A DNA stretch of 64,000 nucleotides, from NCBI RefSeq assembly GCF_012726295.1, contig NZ_JABAOB010000002.1:124001-188000 (forward strand), in the 5' to 3' direction. The notes under the pieces are model-generated. The model did not search any database and was not told where the DNA came from. It saw only the letters and a program-made list of their open reading frames with translations. Position numbers and translations under genes: made by a program. Positions within the stretch are counted from its first letter, which is position 1. Each line of letters begins with the position of its first letter. Below are positions 25,769-35,656 of the stretch, one piece after another. The DNA is from Chitinophaga sp. Ak27 (GTDB taxonomy: Bacteria > Bacteroidota > Bacteroidia > Chitinophagales > Chitinophagaceae).

Positions 25769-28318
25769 TCAGAATTTAAGCGTATAGGACAAATAAAAGG
25801 TGAGATCAAATAAACGGTTTCCCGATAAAGTAGTATTGTAGCCACTATTTTCCAGGTTCCAGACATCCGGAATATATTTATTACGGGCCTGGTAGGCATT
25901 GTAAAGACCGGCAGATAACTTGTGAGCAAGGTGCTTACCGGTAGGGAAAAAGAAGCTGGTATTAAAGTTCAGGCGATGATAGGTTGGTAGTCGTTTGAAC
26001 CGGTACCCGCTTCTGTCAAATACAAAAGGATTATTATTGTCGGGTTCTTTATTGCCCGGATTTACGGGTGTGGGGGTATCAAAGTCTTCGTTTGTTCCAG
26101 GGGGCAGGAATTCAGCATCGCCGGAGCTGAAATACCATACCAGGCCCAGCTCCCAGTTTTTAAGCGGGCTATAGTTGATGGTGGCATTTAAATTATGCCG
26201 CCGGTCGTAGCGGAATGGATATTTTTTTCCTTCGTTAATACCCGGAAACTGTCTTTCGCTCCACGTAAGGGCATAAGAGAGCTGGAACTGCCATTTGTTG
26301 ATTTGCTTCCTGGATAGCAGCTCCAGGCCATAGCTCCAGCCTTTTCCGGCAAGGATATCTGTTTCCCAGGTTTCTTCATCATAGAAAATATTCCCCTTTT
26401 CCGCGAAGTTGGTATTATTTCTCATCGCCTTGTAATAGGCATCTGCAGAGAGGAATAGTCCTTTTTTATCATTGAAATTATATCCCAGGTTGAGCATATG
26501 GCTTTCCACAGGACGCAGTAACCCGGTACTGGGTACCCAAAACTCGCTGTTGATGCCCAAAAACGGCGTGGTTACCTGGTGGAGGTATTGTACCATGCGG
26601 GCATACGAAAAAGTAAACTGCTGGTCTTTATTAATCCGCCATGCGGCAAATAGCCGGGGCTGCAGGGAACGGTGGGTATAATCACGGAATTTGTAGGTGG
26701 CATAGTTCAGCCCTGGCCGGATTAAAATATTAGACCCAATGCGCCATTCATTTTCAGCATAAAGGGCAAATTCGCCGAAGCGAAGGGGTTGCATGGGCTG
26801 ATAGTAATCCACCTGTTCCAGGAATTCCGGGGAGATGTTGGTATTGAAAGGTTTGATGGTGGTATGGGCGTACCGGGCCCCAAACCGGAACCTGGCATTG
26901 GGTAATGCGTTGTATTCAAACTGACTTTTTGCTTCCAGCTTGTCAATAGAAGCATAGTTGTTAAACGCTTTACTATCTTCAGTTTGCCGGGTAGAGTCAT
27001 TGAATAGCGCGAACTTAATCCCGGCGAGATTACGGTAGTTGCTGGCATTTACAGTAGTGCTTACAAACGAGCGGGCGCCGAGTAAATGAATCCAGTTAAG
27101 CGTTCCCAGCCGGTTTCCCCAGGCCTGCAAACGCTGATAGTCCGGGCGGTTGAGGTTCAGGTGGTCCTTGCCGAGGTAGCCGGTAAACATCAGTTTATTA
27201 TTGGCATCCAGGAGATGTGTTAACTTAAAATGGATGTCATAGAACCGCAGCCGGTAGTTATCATCCTGGATATTTAACAGGGGATTGGACCAGCTATGGC
27301 GCATCGAGAACATCATAGCGGTTGTATGTTTTCGTAACGGCCCTTCTACGGACATGGCGCCAGCCAGCAGTCCGGCATTGGCTTCTCCCGTCCATTTATC
27401 CATGTTGCCATCCCGGGTATTCACTTCCGTGATAGAAGAGATAGCACCATCGAAACGGCTGGGGAAATCATTTTTATACTGCCGGATCGATTTAACCAGG
27501 GTACTGTTGACAATGGAAATTTCACCCAGCAGGTGACTGGGATTATATACCTGGTTGCCATCCAACAGGAAAATGCTCTGATCCGGATCGCCGCCTCTGA
27601 CCACTAGTTTTCCGGTAGTTTCCTGTGTTTCCACATTGCCTGGCAACAGGTACAGGGATCTGACCGGATCTGTTTCTCCCAGGAAGTTGTTATAGGCATC
27701 TGTTTGGTATTTATCCATCCGGGAGCCGCCATCGGGTTGAAGGATATTACCCGCATCAATTTTCACCTCCGGCAGTTTAACCGGGGAGATCACCAGGTTT
27801 TTTTTGGTAGAAGCCTCGATCAGGATGGTGATTGTTTTGGGAGGCAGGCTGCTGTGTTTTACTTCCAGGTAATGTTTGCCTGGTGATAACATCATGTTGT
27901 AGTAACCAAACCTGTTGGCCTGGCAGATCTGACCGGATGCCAGGTCCTGCACAGTGGCATAGGCCAATGGTTCCAGGCTGCCTTCTTCCATCGTAAAGCC
28001 ATAGAGGGGATACCGCTGAGGTAATTTTTTTGCGGGCAGAAGAATGATCTTGTTGTTTATTTCTTCTATCGTCACCGGTTGTCCGCTCAGTAACTTATGC
28101 AGTATAGTGCCCAGCATGATGTTGCCATCGGCAATAGCATAGGTGCTGTCGGTAGTGAGGTAGTTGGTAGAATATTCGATCACCGTGCCGCTGTAACTGC
28201 TTATTTTCGATAATAAGGAAGGAATGCTACCGGTGGCAGCATGGCACACAAATGTTTTCTTTGTAAGGGATTGCTGGGCCTGAGTGCTCAATGCAGTACA
28301 AAGCAGTACTACGGACAT
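25769..28318 (-). CDS. TonB-dependent receptor with STN and carboxypeptidase-like domains
   Basis: 849-aa outer-membrane receptor. After a signal peptide (ALSTQAQQ) there is an STN domain (about 25-95), a CarboxypepD_reg-2 domain (about 105-175), a plug (LVVRGGDPDQSIFLLDG about 240) and a barrel ending in SYTLKF. It is shorter than SusC proteins and has no SusD partner. The sigma and FecR genes directly upstream make it a FecA-like signal-transducing receptor whose uptake is coupled to its own transcription. The ligand is unknown. Confidence 0.9.
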   Translation of the reverse strand: MSVVLLCTALSTQAQQSLTKKTFVCHAATGSIPSLLSKISSYSGTVIEYSTNYLTTDSTYAIADGNIMLGTILHKLLSGQPVTIEEINNKIILLPAKKLPQRYPLYGFTMEEGSLEPLAYATVQDLASGQICQANRFGYYNMMLSPGKHYLEVKHSSLPPKTITILIEASTKKNLVISPVKLPEVKIDAGNILQPDGGSRMDKYQTDAYNNFLGETDPVRSLYLLPGNVETQETTGKLVVRGGDPDQSIFLLDGNQVYNPSHLLGEISIVNSTLVKSIRQYKNDFPSRFDGAISSITEVNTRDGNMDKWTGEANAGLLAGAMSVEGPLRKHTTAMMFSMRHSWSNPLLNIQDDNYRLRFYDIHFKLTHLLDANNKLMFTGYLGKDHLNLNRPDYQRLQAWGNRLGTLNWIHLLGARSFVSTTVNASNYRNLAGIKFALFNDSTRQTEDSKAFNNYASIDKLEAKSQFEYNALPNARFRFGARYAHTTIKPFNTNISPEFLEQVDYYQPMQPLRFGEFALYAENEWRIGSNILIRPGLNYATYKFRDYTHRSLQPRLFAAWRINKDQQFTFSYARMVQYLHQVTTPFLGINSEFWVPSTGLLRPVESHMLNLGYNFNDKKGLFLSADAYYKAMRNNTNFAEKGNIFYDEETWETDILAGKGWSYGLELLSRKQINKWQFQLSYALTWSERQFPGINEGKKYPFRYDRRHNLNATINYSPLKNWELGLVWYFSSGDAEFLPPGTNEDFDTPTPVNPGNKEPDNNNPFVFDRSGYRFKRLPTYHRLNFNTSFFFPTGKHLAHKLSAGLYNAYQARNKYIPDVWNLENSGYNTTLSGNRLFDLTFYLSYTLKF

Positions 28319-28432
28319 GAGAATGCCGACGGCATGATAGCTGTTGAAATGACAATGCCGTAACGACCGCCGGCCGCAAATGTGTGTGTATCTGCTATGC
28401 TGAAAATTCCTTACAATAAGTCAAATAAAAAG

Positions 28433-29422
28433 TTAGTACAGAATAAGGGTGTCTTGTTGTTGTCGGTAATGTAGTCCTGTTAATTTTGCTATTTCATCTA
28501 CTGCCTGATATAACGATTCTTTTCCAAAGCTGGCGGTGATTGATATTTCGCCAGCCCCCGGCGTCTGTGTGCTATCAATTTTAACAGGATGGTTATAAAA
28601 AATAGTTAGTGTTTGGATCACCTCTTTTAAGGAGGTGCTCCTGAAACTCAATTCTTCCTGTTGCCATTGCAGCGGTGAGCTGGTAAATGTTTTTCTTTCA
28701 AATGTTTCTCCTGTGAAGATGGCTTCTTCATTGGCAGATAGCGTACATCTTTTTTGCGGATGATCTTTATCTGCAAACAATACCTTGCCGGTAACGACGG
28801 CTACTCTTTCGTGTTGCTGCCCTGCATTTACGAGGAAAGAGGTACCGAGTACCGTGATGAGTCCTTTCCCGGTTTCGATACGGAATGGCTGCTGTATGAT
28901 TGTTTTTACATCAAAATAAGCCTCCCCTGAAAGATATATTTTCCGCTCATCAGCTTTAAATATTTGGGGAAACCGGATAGTTGCTCCTTTCCGTAACCAT
29001 ACCGTAGTGCCTTCAGATAGTGTTATATGCTGATCAGTGGCAGCGGTAATGATGGTAAAGGACTCCTGCCGTTTGTTATACCAAAACCAGCCACCGAAAA
29101 TGAATCCTGCTACAATAGCTGCTGCCACTAGTGTTTTTAGGAGCGTATTCATCCAGAAAACGGTGTTGGTCGTATCATTTTTTTTCTCCGTGGCCAGTGC
29201 AATTCGTTGGTCTATTTTTGACCATGCGCTACTGGTATCAAATTCTTTTTCTTCCAGCCATTCGTCTGTCATGCGCCAGGTGGTAGTCAGCTGCGCGATT
29301 TCTTCTTCATAGGCAGGGTCCTGCGATGCCCAGTCGGCAATTATTTTGTCGTCTGCTTTGGCGGATATACCATGCAGCTTTCTGAGCAGTAGTTTTTTTA
29401 TATGGTCAGGTAATTGTTCCAT
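28433..29422 (-). CDS. FecR-family anti-sigma factor
   Basis: 329 aa: a cytoplasmic N-terminal part (about 1-85), a membrane helix about residues 92-112 (LLKTLVAAAIVAGFIFGGWF), the periplasmic FecR domain (about 125-220, VLGTSFLVNAG) and a DUF4974-like tail. It lies between its sigma factor (29501) and the STN receptor (25769), forming a three-component transenvelope signalling set. Confidence 0.92.
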   Translation of the reverse strand: MEQLPDHIKKLLLRKLHGISAKADDKIIADWASQDPAYEEEIAQLTTTWRMTDEWLEEKEFDTSSAWSKIDQRIALATEKKNDTTNTVFWMNTLLKTLVAAAIVAGFIFGGWFWYNKRQESFTIITAATDQHITLSEGTTVWLRKGATIRFPQIFKADERKIYLSGEAYFDVKTIIQQPFRIETGKGLITVLGTSFLVNAGQQHERVAVVTGKVLFADKDHPQKRCTLSANEEAIFTGETFERKTFTSSPLQWQQEELSFRSTSLKEVIQTLTIFYNHPVKIDSTQTPGAGEISITASFGKESLYQAVDEIAKLTGLHYRQQQDTLILY

Positions 29423-29500
29423 TTGTTTTCTTCTCCCATTTACTAAAACATAATTATTTGTGAAATTCCTACAAGCAGGAAGAAATAATTTAAAGATGGT

Positions 29501-30019
29501 TTATAAGGTACTTTTAACGAAATTTCTCAGGAACTTCAACGCTTTCCAAAGCTGGTTATTCACCGTTTTAATGGATATGCCAAGGTTGTCTGCTACCTCC
29601 TGGTTACTGAAATTCCCCAGGCGGCTTAATAGAAATACTTCCTTGCATTTGGTGGGAAGCTGGTCAATTCCTTTTCCCAACAATGCTTTATAATCTACCA
29701 GCTCGCCTTCACCTGGTTCTGTGCCTACCGGCCAGGCATCTTCTTCTATATCCATGTCGGTCAAACTGTACACAGGCCTGCGCTGCCCACGGTGCAGGTG
29801 AGTCAGGCAGTTATTGCGAACAGCGGTGAAAAGATAAAATTTTACACCTTCGACCACCAGGATATCTCTTCGGTTTTCCCATATCTTCACGAAAACATCC
29901 TGCACGATATCTTCACACACCTCCTTTTCCTTGATAAAGCTGGTGGCGTACTTGCAAAGCGGGTTATAATACTGTTCAAATACTAATTGGAACTGTTTGT
30001 AAAGGTCATCTGTACTCAC
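29501..30019 (-). CDS. ECF RNA polymerase sigma factor
   Basis: 172-aa Bacteroidota-type ECF sigma factor with region 2 (EDIVQDVFVKIWENR) and region 4 (FSNQEVADNLGISIKTVNNQLWKALK). The start is a GTG at 30019, as no in-frame ATG gives a full region 2. First gene of the sigma-FecR-receptor operon. Confidence 0.92.
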   Translation of the reverse strand: MSTDDLYKQFQLVFEQYYNPLCKYATSFIKEKEVCEDIVQDVFVKIWENRRDILVVEGVKFYLFTAVRNNCLTHLHRGQRRPVYSLTDMDIEEDAWPVGTEPGEGELVDYKALLGKGIDQLPTKCKEVFLLSRLGNFSNQEVADNLGISIKTVNNQLWKALKFLRNFVKSTL

Positions 30020-30076
30020 AAATGAATTTTATAAATATGATACTTAATACGCATGTGTTTCCCGCTACAGGTATAT

Positions 30077-30100
30077 GGGAATTTTATTCAAAAAATTCCC
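30077..30100 (-). terminator. AT-rich inverted repeat between LytTR and sigma genes
   Basis: Perfect 9-bp inverted repeat (30077-30085 with 30092-30100, 6-nt loop) after the LytTR gene and before the sigma gene. It could end the LytS/LytTR transcript or serve as a regulator site; the sequence does not decide. Confidence 0.4.
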
Positions 30101-30137
30101 CCTGGTAATCTATAAACGCGCCGTTGTTATTTTCCCT

Positions 30138-30869
30138 CTATTGAGCTGAGCGTTTGTTCGTAAAGTACTCCCAGATTTCGCGTTTGTAAGTCTTGCCAAC
30201 AGGCAACGTCAAACCATTTTCCAGCAGTACCTGTGCTCCTTCGAGGGACTGTATTTTTGACAGCGCTACAATATACGAACGGTGTATGCGCTTGAAATGA
30301 CGTTTATCCAGCTGTTGTTCTATTTCGCTGGTAGTGGAGGCGCTCAGGTACATTTTATCCTTTGTAAATACCTTTACATAGTTGCCATAGCTTTGAATAT
30401 GGGTAATATCATTGGTCATTATCCTGACGATACCTGTATCGACTTTTAATATTAAGGAGATGTCTGATGTTTGTGGTGGGGGAATGTCTGCGTGACGGGC
30501 AACAGGAGGTTTGAAACGGGCAAACACATTATCCACGGCGGCCATAAATTTGGCTATTTCAAAGGGTTTCACCAGGTAATCGACTACCCGGTATTTATAC
30601 CCTGTGAGTGCATACTGGGTATAAGCCGTAGTTAATACTACCAGCGGTGGATTGGACATGGCTTCCAGCATATCGAGCCCGGAGATGCCCGGCATGTTAA
30701 TATCCAGGAAGAGTAAATCAACGGGATGCTTAAATAGGAAGTCCATGGCACTCACGGCATTATAGAAGTTACCCACCAATACCAGGCTGCTGGTCGCTTT
30801 AATATAGTGGTCAAGCACCCGGTGTGCGCCCTCTTCATCGTCAACTACGATACAGCGTAATGATTCCAT
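30138..30869 (-). CDS. LytTR-family response regulator
   Basis: 243 aa. Receiver domain about 1-120 with acidic pocket VVDDEE at 8-13, phosphoacceptor Asp at about 56 (LLFLDINMPG) and a conserved Lys in YLVKPF. A LytTR DNA-binding domain spans about 140-240 (HIQSYGNYVKVFT, FKRIHRSYIV). It is encoded 6 bp after its sensor kinase. LytTR proteins bind imperfect direct repeats; the likely target is the divergent outer-membrane gene at 32085. Confidence 0.93.
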   Translation of the reverse strand: MESLRCIVVDDEEGAHRVLDHYIKATSSLVLVGNFYNAVSAMDFLFKHPVDLLFLDINMPGISGLDMLEAMSNPPLVVLTTAYTQYALTGYKYRVVDYLVKPFEIAKFMAAVDNVFARFKPPVARHADIPPPQTSDISLILKVDTGIVRIMTNDITHIQSYGNYVKVFTKDKMYLSASTTSEIEQQLDKRHFKRIHRSYIVALSKIQSLEGAQVLLENGLTLPVGKTYKREIWEYFTNKRSAQ

Positions 30870-30875
30870 CGGCTA

Positions 30876-31892
30876 CTAATAGTTTAATTGCATTTTTAAA
30901 ATAACTCTGAATTCACTTTCGTTGGAGGAAATATCCAAATGATACTTTCCTGCATACAATAGTTCCAGGCGCTCACGGATAGTGGCCAGGCCAATACCGG
31001 TAGAGTTGCTTTGAGGGGGAAGATCGCCTAACGAGTTGGCAATGACTACCATCAGGGTACTGCCATTTAATTGGATGTTGATATCCACAAACGATCGCCC
31101 GGCGGCGGTAGTACTATGTTTAAAGGCATTCTCTATAAGCGTAATCAGGATCAACGGCGCAATAGTTATCTTTTCCAGGCCAGGCTGCTGCGCATGCACG
31201 ACAAAAGTAATTTCGCAACGCTGTCCCACCCGCTCTTTTTCAATAGCGATATAATTTTCTATGAAAGAAATCTCTTCCTGGAGCTTCACCTGCGGCTTTC
31301 GTCCATCTTCCAGCTGGTATCGCATGAGCTGCGATAACTTTAAAATCAGCTGGGGAACCCGATCGGGTTCGGTCAGGCTGACCCCATAAAGATTGTTGAA
31401 CATGTTGAAAAGAAAGTGAGGATTCAGCTGTGCGTGCAGCAACCTTATATTCATTTCAGCGAGTAGCAGCCTGTCTTCCGTCCTTTTCCGGATCTGTGAG
31501 GCATGCTGCCTGACGAGGAATAAAAACATGATCGTACTTACGCTGGCGATATTGATAACAAAATAGTATAATAAAACATACAGTATATTTTCCTGGGGGA
31601 GTATGCCGGGTTCCACCCAAAAGAAATCTACCGGCCAGAGTATGAAGGTACCCAGCAGTAAAGCTCCCAGGGATATCAGCGCATATTTTCCATACTTCCT
31701 GTTCCAGAACAACGGGAAAATAAAGTGCCAATGCAGCTGCGCCAGCGCATATATGATGATAAAGAAAACAAGTCCCTTGAAAAGCGCCGTGAATGAATCC
31801 AGTTGGAAAAATTGATTCACCATCGTCAGGATAAACATGGCGACAAAGATCCCGATCTCCTGCAAGTAACGTTTTTTGAACCAATTTGTCAT
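30876..31892 (-). CDS. LytS/YehU-type sensor histidine kinase
   Basis: 338 aa with four membrane helices in residues 10-130, a short linker, and the His_kinase motif LLHAQLNPHFLFNMFNNL with phospho-His at about 159, followed by an ATP-binding domain (LIENAFKHS and GIGLATIRERL). There is no recognisable extracytoplasmic sensor domain, so the signal is sensed within the membrane or by partners. Forms a two-gene operon with the LytTR regulator. Confidence 0.93.
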   Translation of the reverse strand: MTNWFKKRYLQEIGIFVAMFILTMVNQFFQLDSFTALFKGLVFFIIIYALAQLHWHFIFPLFWNRKYGKYALISLGALLLGTFILWPVDFFWVEPGILPQENILYVLLYYFVINIASVSTIMFLFLVRQHASQIRKRTEDRLLLAEMNIRLLHAQLNPHFLFNMFNNLYGVSLTEPDRVPQLILKLSQLMRYQLEDGRKPQVKLQEEISFIENYIAIEKERVGQRCEITFVVHAQQPGLEKITIAPLILITLIENAFKHSTTAAGRSFVDINIQLNGSTLMVVIANSLGDLPPQSNSTGIGLATIRERLELLYAGKYHLDISSNESEFRVILKMQLNY

Positions 31893-32084
31893 AGCTATTA
31901 TCTTCTATTGTATTGCCAGTGCCAGCAATGTCAGATTTTTCTATGTATACCGGAAAACTAAATGATGAAGGACGTTCGTCATTAAAATATAGGCTTTACT
32001 CATTCTCATTTCCCGGTGGAAAAATAAACATTTTCTTTTGTGCCGACTAAAATTATACCCGTCAATATTAAATTGATAAATCAG

Positions 32085-34532
32085 ATGCCAGGTAAATTTG
32101 CCGCTATTTTATTTTTAATCATCGCTTCTTTGCCGGTGCGCGCACAATCCATTATTTCCGGTGGTACGGCTTCTTTTAAAGTAAGAGGAGTGGTCCTGGA
32201 TGCATTGGATAATAAGCCGCTTGAACTGGCCACCATCCTGTTGAAAGATAAAGGCCAAGCCGTTATTAAAACTGCATTGACAGATGCCGCAGGTGCGTTT
32301 AATTTGACAGTGCAGGAAAAAGGCACTTATTTTTTAACGATTTCGCATACGGGCTATGAACCCTACTCGGGAACGATAGACGTGAAGGCATCCACGGGAG
32401 ACGTCATTAAATTTACCCTGTTAAGGCAAAGCCAGCAGTTGCGGGTAATTGAAGTGAAAAAGCGTAAGCCTTTGGTACAAAGCAAAGGAGATAAGTTGGT
32501 ATATAATGCGGCCGCTGATATTGGTAATAAAAGCGGGTCGGCCGCAAATGTGCTGCGGAAGGCACCCATGGTAACTGTCAGCGCCGATGGTGTTGTCAGC
32601 CTCCGGGGAAATTCAAACATTAAGATTCTTCTGAATGGTATGCCGTCAGGCATCCTTGCCAAAAATCTGAAGGAAGCTTTGAAGATGATCCCCGCCAGCT
32701 CCATATTATCGATTGAGGTAATTACGGCCCCCTCGGCCAGGTATGAAGCAGAAGGAGCAGCAGGTGTGATTAATATCATTACGAAGGAGAAGATAAAAAG
32801 TACTTCCGGTACGGTTGATATAAGCATGGGAAACCGGGAACAGTCTGCCAGTATCGGCCTGAACATGTCGGGCGCTAAGTTGGACTTTAGTGTTATGGCC
32901 AGCGGCATGTTTGAGCAAACGCAAAAAGAGAATGAGCTAAACCGGGCATCATTTTACAAAGGACAGCCAGCGGGCAGCCTGGTGCAGCGAGCTGATAGCC
33001 GGCAACGGACAAAAGGAGCCAGCCTGGAAATGGGTATGGAATACCGGCCTGATTCAACGCAGAAATTCGGTACAACGCTTTCTTATTGGCATGATCAATG
33101 GCCGGTACGTAGCAATTTGTATAATGATTATAGAGATGCCAACAATCCGTCGCGCTATAACCAAAGCTCAGATCAGCAGGGACGCTTTCATTACATTGAT
33201 CTTTCATTAAATTACCAGAAACGGTTTAAACGCAAGAAGCAATCGTTACAGTTATTGGGAAATCTTAGCCGTTCTACAGACCGTTTCAGTTACCAGACAG
33301 ATCAATTCACAATTGATGGTACCCATTTTTTCCGGGAAGTGAGTCCTAACTCCGGAAGGAGTAAGGATTACAGCTTCCAGGCTGATTATACGCATCCTTT
33401 TAATAAAGCAGGGAACAGTTTTATTGAAATGGGTGTGCGTTGGAGTAAAAATGATGCTACCAGCAACTTTGCCGTTTACAATAATATAAACAACCGTGGT
33501 AGTAAGGATTTGAAGCAGGACCAGGAGCGTAGCGATTCTATGACGTACTTCCAGGATGTTTTTGCTTCCTATGTCAGCACAGAGCTCCAAACGAAGAACA
33601 ACTGGCGCTTCCGCCTGGGCGCCCGTTACGAGTATACGCGGATAAACGCGGCCTTCAAAGGAACCAAGCCTTCATTTGGCGCCAATTTCAGTAACCTGGT
33701 TCCTAACCTGTTAATTGCGAAAAAAGTTAATGAAGCGCATGAGCTTAAGTTCAGCTATACGGAACGCATTCGCCGGCCCTTTATCTGGGACCTCAATCCC
33801 TACATAGATGCCAGTGATCCCCGTAACCTGACTATGGGTAATCCCCGATTACGTCCGGAACTTACACGCATGTTAGAAGCATCTCACATTTATAGCGCAG
33901 CTTCCGGTCTTAACCTCGTTAGCAGCGTTTACTTTAACTTTAACTCCAACTCTATTGAATCGCTTTTAACTGTTGATAGCAATGGTATTTCACGGACGTT
34001 ACCCCAGAATATTGCTGCTAACAAACGGTTGGGGGCAAATATCAATGCATATACGCAGCTCAGCGATAGCTGGACAATCAACGGAGGTCTGGAGTTGTAC
34101 CAGGTGTGGTTTAAAAGTAATGCATTGCAGGCTGGTAACAGCGGCTTCTTTCATGCTTTCAATATAAATACTTCCTATACCATTCCCAGCGGGTATACGT
34201 TTGAGTTATCCGGCGACTATAACAATGGCTTTATAACACTGCAAGGTAAAAGTACATCGGACTATACCTACCGTATAGCCGTTCAGAAAGAAGTGCTGCA
34301 AAAACGGGCAAGCATTACGCTGTCAGTGGTGAATCCCTTTCAGCGTAACTTCCGGCAGCGTAGTATGGCAACCGCTCCTGCGTTTAATCAGCAGTCGACG
34401 ACCTATCACTATAATAGATCTGTTGCGATCGCGTTTAACTGGCGGTTTGGCAAAGCGACTAAAAGTAAAGAGAAGAAAATGCCGGAAGAACAACCAACGC
34501 GTCCGGAGCGGCGGCGGACAGACAGGTATTAA
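32085..34532 (+). CDS. TonB-dependent outer-membrane beta-barrel family protein
   Basis: 815 aa from ATG 32085, chosen over the GTG at 32040 because it directly starts a signal peptide (FAAILFLIIASLPVRAQS). A CarboxypepD_reg-like domain (about 35-115) is followed by a plug (LVYNAAADIGNKSGSAANVL, then ITAPSARYEAEGAAGVINI) and a large outer-membrane barrel of the PF14905 type. The charged tail after the last strand (PEEQPTRPERRRTDRY) is common in this family. It is transcribed divergently from the LytS/LytTR pair, 192 bp away, which probably regulates it. Confidence 0.88.
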   Translation: MPGKFAAILFLIIASLPVRAQSIISGGTASFKVRGVVLDALDNKPLELATILLKDKGQAVIKTALTDAAGAFNLTVQEKGTYFLTISHTGYEPYSGTIDVKASTGDVIKFTLLRQSQQLRVIEVKKRKPLVQSKGDKLVYNAAADIGNKSGSAANVLRKAPMVTVSADGVVSLRGNSNIKILLNGMPSGILAKNLKEALKMIPASSILSIEVITAPSARYEAEGAAGVINIITKEKIKSTSGTVDISMGNREQSASIGLNMSGAKLDFSVMASGMFEQTQKENELNRASFYKGQPAGSLVQRADSRQRTKGASLEMGMEYRPDSTQKFGTTLSYWHDQWPVRSNLYNDYRDANNPSRYNQSSDQQGRFHYIDLSLNYQKRFKRKKQSLQLLGNLSRSTDRFSYQTDQFTIDGTHFFREVSPNSGRSKDYSFQADYTHPFNKAGNSFIEMGVRWSKNDATSNFAVYNNINNRGSKDLKQDQERSDSMTYFQDVFASYVSTELQTKNNWRFRLGARYEYTRINAAFKGTKPSFGANFSNLVPNLLIAKKVNEAHELKFSYTERIRRPFIWDLNPYIDASDPRNLTMGNPRLRPELTRMLEASHIYSAASGLNLVSSVYFNFNSNSIESLLTVDSNGISRTLPQNIAANKRLGANINAYTQLSDSWTINGGLELYQVWFKSNALQAGNSGFFHAFNINTSYTIPSGYTFELSGDYNNGFITLQGKSTSDYTYRIAVQKEVLQKRASITLSVVNPFQRNFRQRSMATAPAFNQQSTTYHYNRSVAIAFNWRFGKATKSKEKKMPEEQPTRPERRRTDRY

Positions 34533-34589
34533 CCGGTGTTGTCGTCTTCGCCATATCAAACGCGTTGGAATGTATAACTAATGCGCTTA

Positions 34590-35573
34590 TCAGGAGATCA
34601 GCCGGAGATTGTCGGTATGCGTTGCCAGATCAAGGCTGCCAGCCGAAGTGCCGGCACCCTTTGCTAACTGCAATACATCTTTTAACAGTTCGTTGGCAGC
34701 TTCTATTTCCTCTTTTTTAATAGAGATGCTTTCAATATTAAAACCGATAGGAATATTTTTGGCCTGCGTATAGTTCAGAATTTCTATCGCGATATTCTTG
34801 CAGGTTTCGATGGAGGAAGACAAAATATCTTTCGAGTGTTTTAGATCGTTATAAAGCCACTTTGGTACTTCTATGCCCAACCATTCCATAAACTGCAATG
34901 TTTTGAGCGATCCGCAAGGCGCCAGGGTGAAGATTAACGGGGAAAGTGATTGGTCGTTATCCTGCCCGGCATAATAGTAGTCGGAGAGAAGGTTTTTTGT
35001 ATCATTCAGGCTATAAACGCACTGCGATACAAAAAAGCTGCATCCCTGGTTTATTTTACTGAAGATGCGGAGGTGTTCGTCGCCTTTTTTGGTATGGCGC
35101 TCGGGAATGGTAACTCCACCTAATACGAGCGACTTGGCATACTGGTTCCGCAGGTCATATGCATCCTGGAGAGAAAAGTTAGTGGCTTCCACCTGTTGGT
35201 GAGAAGAGGCGCCTACAAAAACGGCGTAATCGATATGTTGATTGGCCTGAAGCCAGTTGGTAAACTGTGCTTTATCCAGGTTGCCAATGCTTTTGTAAAT
35301 CACTTTGGGGACTTGCAGTGAGGCTAAATAGTTTTTGCTATAGTCCTCCGGCGTAATGGTAGATTGGAAAGCAAAGGTTCTTTCCTTTTCTGTCCGGGTA
35401 GATTCATCCTGGATATCGTAGAGCAACAGCCCATCAATGGAAAGTCCCTGGAGCCTTTCAACTTGTTTGCCGGCAATAATTTTTACCTGTTCGGACTGAG
35501 TAGTAGCCTTCGGTGGCGTCAAACTATAAAAGACCAAATTGGACCCTGGCTGATGTATCTTTTCCTTGAGCAT
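34590..35573 (-). CDS. Methylenetetrahydrofolate-reductase-like protein
   Basis: 327 aa from ATG 35573 (a TTG at 35591 is upstream). Its second half matches the FAD TIM-barrel of MTHFR: LGGVTIPERH, the FFVSQCVY strand carrying the flavin-contacting Gln, and TLAPCGSLKTLQFMEWLGIEVP. At the N-terminus the position of the catalytic Glu found in MetF (the E of an FEFFPP-type motif) reads FYSLTPPKA, so that Glu appears to be missing. It may be an active divergent reductase or have changed function. It stands alone; no other folate or methionine gene is near. Confidence 0.7.
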   Translation of the reverse strand: MLKEKIHQPGSNLVFYSLTPPKATTQSEQVKIIAGKQVERLQGLSIDGLLLYDIQDESTRTEKERTFAFQSTITPEDYSKNYLASLQVPKVIYKSIGNLDKAQFTNWLQANQHIDYAVFVGASSHQQVEATNFSLQDAYDLRNQYAKSLVLGGVTIPERHTKKGDEHLRIFSKINQGCSFFVSQCVYSLNDTKNLLSDYYYAGQDNDQSLSPLIFTLAPCGSLKTLQFMEWLGIEVPKWLYNDLKHSKDILSSSIETCKNIAIEILNYTQAKNIPIGFNIESISIKKEEIEAANELLKDVLQLAKGAGTSAGSLDLATHTDNLRLIS

Positions 35574-35656
35574 GCATGATGATTTCGGCAAAAGTACAAA
35601 TTGGGCGGGGATTTTGGGAGATTTATTGATCCGTGGGCATATCGAGCGAATGGTAT

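Noticed and set aside
29462..29475. GAAATTCCTA shared by 29463-29472 and 43433-43442, both near sigma/FecR genes
   Set aside because: A 10-base match with a loosely similar flank is within chance for 64 kb on two strands, and it sits at unrelated places relative to the genes.
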